Assembly (NCBI GenBank): GCA_022385755.1
Contig: MU278362.1
Location: 326,251-390,250 of the forward strand
DNA: 64,000 bases
Direction of reading: 5' to 3'
Source of the DNA: Trametopsis cervina
Taxonomy: Eukaryota > Basidiomycota > Agaricomycetes > Polyporales > Irpicaceae
A program made the position numbers and the translations under genes. Positions 58,935 through 64,000 of this stretch are shown one piece after another. The first letter of the stretch is position 1. The number at the start of each line of letters is the position of its first letter. The notes under the pieces were generated by a model that was not told the DNA's origin, made no database searches, and was given only the letters and a program-made list of their open reading frames with translations.

Positions 58935-60788
58935 ATTGTGGTGAGAGGCATTCTGCTCGGCAGGTTGTTATGTTACGAGATAGTGCTGCACTGGTAAGCC
59001 ATGTCTATCTGGCAGACGATCTACAAATTGGCGGTTATGGTATTCAAGAACTTCCAGATTGCTGGAACACAATGATGACATTCTTGCGCCACCGAAGTGG
59101 ATGATCAGACTGGCATGAGTGATACTGAAAGCCCTATACTTCTGAAGCCCTAGATGTGGTCATTAGCTCGCGCCAGACGGGATAGTCTTGTACCTTCATG
59201 TCCTACCCGACCTATTCAGGCGCGTACTGGGCGATGATTTTCGAGCCAATATGGTTATATGAGCGGTGAGTGGTTTGCAATGTTACATACAATTCACTCA
59301 TACTGAGTACGATCCGATATTCTTCAGCAGGAGCCCCACCTTCTGAATAGGTGGCAATTGTGAATAGGCCGCCTGGATAATCATCGAGGAATCTACGCCG
59401 CAGCTGTATGGTATGAAGCATCCCTAGCCGAAGTGACTACCATGTGCGCTCCTTATGGCATCAACTCATATCGACATTGCACCGATACTCAGTCGCCTAC
59501 GAACCCGCGAACGTTTCTCAATGACGCACTTTGCTGTAATCGGTGATGTGCAGAATACTCAATGTCCTGAAGTTGAATAGTCTGAATGTCAAATCCTCAG
59601 AGTACCAGCTCATATCGTCAACGCCACACTCGCTGTTGTGGTAGCACGACTTTTCTCTCGAACAGCAGCATTGCACCTGAGACAAGCGATAGCTACCGCA
59701 ACATGTGTCTTACTCAACAATCCCTAGCCTGAGAGTTACGCTGACTTCGGACCGATTTTGAGCTTCACCACACTCCGCGCCCCTCCCCCCCTGCAACCTT
59801 GTCTATCTGAGTAGCATTGAATGTCTGCCCTCGCCTAGGGCTGACATTTTCCTCTTACAGAGTATCTACCGGGGTTAGCACATGAGCAATCAAAGGTGCG
59901 CCGGTTACTGAATGTACATGGTTCAGGTGCTTACCACGATTCTGCAATCTTACCAAGTGATGCCAACGTAGTGCAACAACTCGTCAGATGATGATAAGGT
60001 GAAGTTAGCGTGCCTGAGGCATCCTTGTTTTGTTTTCCCCATCAGAGAAGCAGTAGAAGCCGCCGTTCTGAGGTACCGAAATGAATAGTCCCTTCATGTA
60101 AGTGCTTGCAGTACAGTACCACATGAGATTCACTGATAGAACACGGAGCGGCTTTAGTGAATCGTAACATTGAAAGAATCAGCACAGCGATCGAGGATTT
60201 TGGGAAGCGTCTGATGGATAAGTCGGTGCCGCGACTGACCTCTTATCCCATGAAACTGGCATCGCCGTGACTGAGGCGGGCAGTCCGGCCAGCTGTTAAA
60301 GAGCAGGAAGATTTTCACTATTCGGTATCCAATCATTTTCTCAGACTACCTTCAGGGAACAGGCTGACGCTCTTTTTTGAGAACATCTGCGGTACATCTT
60401 CTTACTGCTGTGAGTCGCAATAATCAGTGTGTCGCAATAAGTAGGTAAACGTTTTGACGTTAACGCATCCGAGTCCAATTGAGCTCTCATCTCATGGTTC
60501 ACCGGAGTTCGACTCTAGAGCGTGAGGTGACAAAGCAGATACTCAGATGCTTCGGAGATATGTGATGTAGGATCTGGCTGGTACTCTGAAACAGTTATGC
60601 AAATAATCCCTTGGCAGCAGCGTGCTGGAGCACATAAGGAGGAGTAAGTAGAAATCCCGAGACTCCTTCTTACGTGACCTGTTTTATGGCAAACGTGAGC
60701 GTGATCATGATAAAGTGAGTACCCTTATCGACACACCAGTTGCACGCCGTCTGCATCAATTGTAGCACTGCGAAAGAAAGAAAGACTC

Positions 60789-60803
60789 CACACACACACA
60801 CAC
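60789..60803. repeat. CA dinucleotide microsatellite
   Basis: About seven CA units in non-coding sequence. Confidence 0.8.
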
Positions 60804-61532
60804 GCTTGACAACATCAGCGCAGTATTCTGGGAGTCTCATGGCCTCCGACTGGCAAAGCTCTGGTTCAAGTGTTATTGACTACTTGTCAGATGCTGACAT
60901 GGGCGTGGGTCTGTATATGATGTGTATGTACGTGATTTTTCCAGAGTGAACATTCTGCCGCTCTATCTGTAAGATTGAACCCATGCTCTTCACCCTATCA
61001 GCCTGAAGGCGTGGACTACCACAGTTGCCAAATATAGCCGAGACACTGCGCCACAATTTTGCTCGTCTCACCGCGCGGTGACCGAGCTGGACATTGGGTT
61101 CACTTTCCCCAGCATGAGCCCTCCCCATTGACGAGGATCACTGCTAGTTGAGCGTTTCAACGGCGTTCTTCGAGTATCCTCCCGTTCGCTTTCGCGCGAT
61201 AGCGCTCCGCGTATGCCGCATCCATCTGAACTTGTCATCGTGTCAGATACAAGCAAAGGTAAGTTCACGCATACTGTCATTAGGTGTGCACTCATGGCTG
61301 TCGCTCGCTGTATAAAATCTACCGAACGTGTTCTAATATCAGGATCAGCGACCCACCTGTGTGCATTTGATGAGGCACGGGAACTTCTGCGTCCAAGAGC
61401 CAGTGAATGCGCAGCAATCCATCCAAGCGCCATGCGAACGTCAATCTTGTCCCGCATCTCGCGTCGACAATTTCAGATCTTCTCATCATGGAGGATATCT
61501 TATTCCGAGCACTAACCATGTATTCACATTCC

Positions 61533-61540
61533 TATATAAA
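61533..61540 (+). promoter_or_regulatory. TATA box of the MFS permease gene
   Basis: TATATAAA lies 97 bases before the ATG at 61630. Confidence 0.45.
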
Positions 61541-61629
61541 TGTTGTGATTCAGCATGGGGGTTTTGCATCAGGGCTCCTTTTCCGTCAGCCCGGTCGCCT
61601 ACACTCTCTAGGATCCTTCTGCCTTCAGG

Positions 61630-63831
61630 ATGGATAATCAGAAGTCAAACGAGAAGATCGACGACGCAAAGAGTCTCGCAAGTCTCGTCAGGCTGGAGAA
61701 GGTTCCTGTGCGCCATCACATTGCCTTCAACCAGAACGAGGTTGACACGGCTGCCGGATTGGTGGCGGGTGGCGATGTTGAACTGGATGAAGCAGAGGCG
61801 AATCGTATACGACGCAAGATTGATTGCCACATAATGCCCATGATGTGTAGTGAGTGGCCTACACGATTGCGTTTGTTGAATTCCTTCTGACCATCCCATG
61901 TCAGTGTTGTATTGGATCCAGTACACGGACAAGACGACTCTCGGGAGCTCGGCCATCTTGGGGATAAAGTATGTTTCACATCCCGGTCCTCTGTCATTGA
62001 TGACTCATTCTGTTTGACAGACAAGCTACGCATCTGTCGACGAGCCAGTAAGTCGTCCGTTCTCACCGGTGCTAACATCGCAATAACGACCACGCAGGTA
62101 CAATTGGCTAGGAACAATATTTTACCTCAGCTATCTGGTATTTCAGTATCCGCAGAACCTCGCTCTGCAACGTTTTCCGGTCGGGAAATGGATGAGTGTT
62201 AACATCCTGGCCTGGGGTATCACACTCTGCTGCCATGCTGCCTGCACCAATTTTGGTGGACTGTTTGCGGCGAGGTTCGTCCTTGGGATGTGCGAAGGCT
62301 CAATTACTGCCGGCTTCATGATTGTAAGCTCTATGTTCTATACCCGAACAGAGCAGACCCTGCGTGTAGGGTATTGGTGTGAGTGCGACTTTTCTCAACA
62401 GCTTGCATGTGTATTGACGGGGGTTTCCAGTCATGATGAACGGAACAGGTGCAGACCAAGTTCATTCAATAGCCGTTTTTGGAGTTTGACAGTCATCTTG
62501 CATGTAGCCCAAATTGTTTCCGGATTCATAAGCTTTGGATCTCTACATATTCACACTCCTAGCTTTGAGCCGTGGCAATGGTATGCCATCGTTCATCATG
62601 CAAGCAATTTCAGCCACTGATATCATATTGAACAGGCTCATGATCATCACCGGAGCATTGACCATAGTCACTGCAGTCGTGTATTGGTTCCTGTTCCCCG
62701 ACTCACCAACAAACGCGTGGTTTCTCACACCCGACGAACGTGTGAAGGCTGTTCAGCGCATCAAGGTGAGATTAGGATTATACGCTAGATGAATATGTAC
62801 TCAACGGAATCCTAGAGCAACCAAACCGGCGTTGAGAACAAGCACTTCAAGATGGAACAGTACGTTGCGTTGTCTTCCTCTTGCCTTGATATCTCGCTCA
62901 TGAACCATTGAAGATTTTGGGAGGCGGTTTACGACCCGAAGACATGGCTCTTCGCGCTCCTTGCTGCCGTTAACAACATTCCGAACAGTCTCAGCAACCA
63001 ACGCCAAATCATCATTTCGTCGTTCGGGTTCACGAAGCTTCAGACGACCCTGCTTGGTTGCACAGACGGCGTGCTCGAGATCATCTCTATCTCTATCGGC
63101 GTTACTATGGCTGCTCGACTGAAGAATGCACGTGCATATGTTGGGGCTGCCTGGTTTCTTCCTTGCATCTTGGGCGCCCTATTGGTTAACTTGCTACCAT
63201 GGCACGACAGAATTGGGTTGTTGTTCGGACAATGGCTCACTGGTGAGTGCACTCGTTGCCGCCCCGGCTACGTTGCAGATGTCACGCTGAATTTCTACCA
63301 GGAACCACTGGGTTCGTCATCGTCTTGTCCTGGGTAGGAAATGTCACAGCTGGGCACACCAAGCGCGTGACTACGAATGCGATAATGCTTAGCGCATATT
63401 GCATCGGCAATGCTGCTGGACCCGTAATGTGGCTCGAGCGGTACGCCCCGCGGTGCGTCTGTTTCCTGACTTATCACCGCGATCGCCTCGTCCTGATCCC
63501 TACACTCTTATGCTTCATTCAGTAACCACGTACCCTGGATCGTGATTGGCGTCTGCTATGTGGCCTGTATTACGCTCATGCTGACGATTCGTGCTTTTCT
63601 TGCTCGTGAGAACCGGCGGCGCGATGCAGAACCGGTGGACGAGACGTACGATGATGTGTACATTGAGATTATCACCCCAGATGGGAAGCGAGTCGAGCGG
63701 AGGGTTTCGAAGGTACGTGAGAACACGAGACATATGGTCCGAAATGATGGTCTAAGCCCGTTGCATGTGCTGTATAGGAATTCTTGGACCTTACGGATAG
63801 ACAGAACCGGGACTTCAGATACGTGCTGTGA
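61630..63831 (+). CDS. Dal5-type MFS permease (allantoate/anion:cation symporter family)
   Basis: Twelve-span plasma-membrane transporter of the ACS family; members take up allantoate, ureidosuccinate, nicotinate, biotin or similar organic anions. The start at 61630 gives a hydrophilic N-tail, then RRKIDCHIMPMMC spliced to MLYWIQYTDKTTLGSSAILG, the TM1 signature. Further: YNWLGTIFYLSYLVFQYPQN, LQRFPVGKWMSVNILAWGIT (TM2-3), FAARFVLGMCEGSITAGFMI, YWFLFPDSPTNAWFLTPDER, the mid-loop FWEAVYDPKTWLFALL, FGFTKLQTTLLGC and VGNVTAGHTKRVTTNAIMLS. The tail is DDVYIEIITPDGKRVERRVS with EFLDLTDRQNRDFRYVL, typical of the family. About 12 exons, all with short canonical introns; the joints near 62440-62530 are less certain. 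The substrate cannot be told. Confidence 0.87.
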
Positions 63832-64000
63832 ATAACTCAGGTCCGGAAGATATGTACAATACGAGTGTTTCGTAAGTGATGATATTACAAGTCAACGATT
63901 CACAATTGTGCACCCCTCTTCCATGGCTTCACGCCGTTAGCTTTCTCTCATGTCTTGTCTCGCGCGGCCATCAGTCACGCGAGGCGACTTCTCAGTGATC
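63832..64000. other. 3' flank of the permease gene
   Basis: Non-coding as far as the window shows. Confidence 0.5.

Larger units (their letters stand above)
58623..61629. other. 3 kb intergenic region
   Basis: No supported gene. The left end carries the nested inverted repeat at 58768-58934, and a CA microsatellite lies at 60789-60803. The minus-strand frame at 59212-59421 (RFLDDYPGGLFTIATYSEGG) reads protein-like for about 65 codons but has no partners. The right end is the promoter of the permease gene. Confidence 0.5.

Noticed and set aside
60480..60530. A GAGTTCGACTCT string resembling a tRNA B box
   Set aside because: No A box at the right distance, no cloverleaf and no acceptor stem could be drawn.

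Overview
This window is nuclear DNA from a filamentous basidiomycete, most likely an Agaricomycete (a polypore-type wood or litter fungus is a guess). The evidence is gene architecture: almost every gene is cut by many introns of about 50-70 bases with GT..AG ends, coding exons are separated by short spacers on both strands, and the products are fungal families (GtaA-type glutaminase, Dal5-type permease, oxalate decarboxylase, HPC2/ubinuclein, CBP3). There is no operon structure, CRISPR array, rRNA gene or convincing tRNA gene.

Layout. 1-5.3 kb, minus strand: the 5' part of EMC1 (runs off the left edge) and a membrane-anchored GtaA-type glutaminase. 6.1-20.1 kb: two Mx/dynamin-like GTPase genes in convergent orientation. 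They enclose about 8 kb holding a C2H2 zinc-finger gene, an unrecognised three-module protein with MABP-like repeats, and a poorly coding stretch (9.2-12.8 kb). The left dynamin copy has a normal P-loop but an in-frame TAG. The right copy is open throughout but has an altered P-loop and switch I. 20.6-25 kb: a pirin and two tandemly duplicated eight-finger C2H2 genes whose flanks were duplicated with them. 25.3-27.7 kb: an HPC2/ubinuclein homologue (HIR histone chaperone).

29.3-58.6 kb is a dense run of mostly housekeeping genes: long-chain acyl-CoA synthetase, an importin-13/Kap122-like karyopherin, a single-pass membrane protein with a Ser/Thr-rich ectodomain, complex III core protein 2 (QCR2), a SAM-dependent methyltransferase, a family X DNA polymerase (lambda type), eEF1B-gamma, a Golgi pH regulator-like channel, an unresolved gene or pseudogene, a secreted oxalate decarboxylase, the complex III assembly chaperone CBP3 and a coiled-coil protein. 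58.6-61.6 kb looks non-coding and holds a GC-rich nested inverted repeat. A Dal5-type MFS permease closes the window.

How the genes relate: most are independent housekeeping genes. Functional links visible in the window are QCR2 with CBP3 (both cytochrome bc1) and, loosely, nitrogen scavenging (extracellular glutaminase, Dal5-type permease). The most unusual part is the 6-20 kb block, with two partly degenerated dynamin paralogues next to an unrecognised modular beta-repeat protein. Gene models were built by eye from splice signals, reading frame and comparison between paralogues; exon edges I could not resolve are stated.
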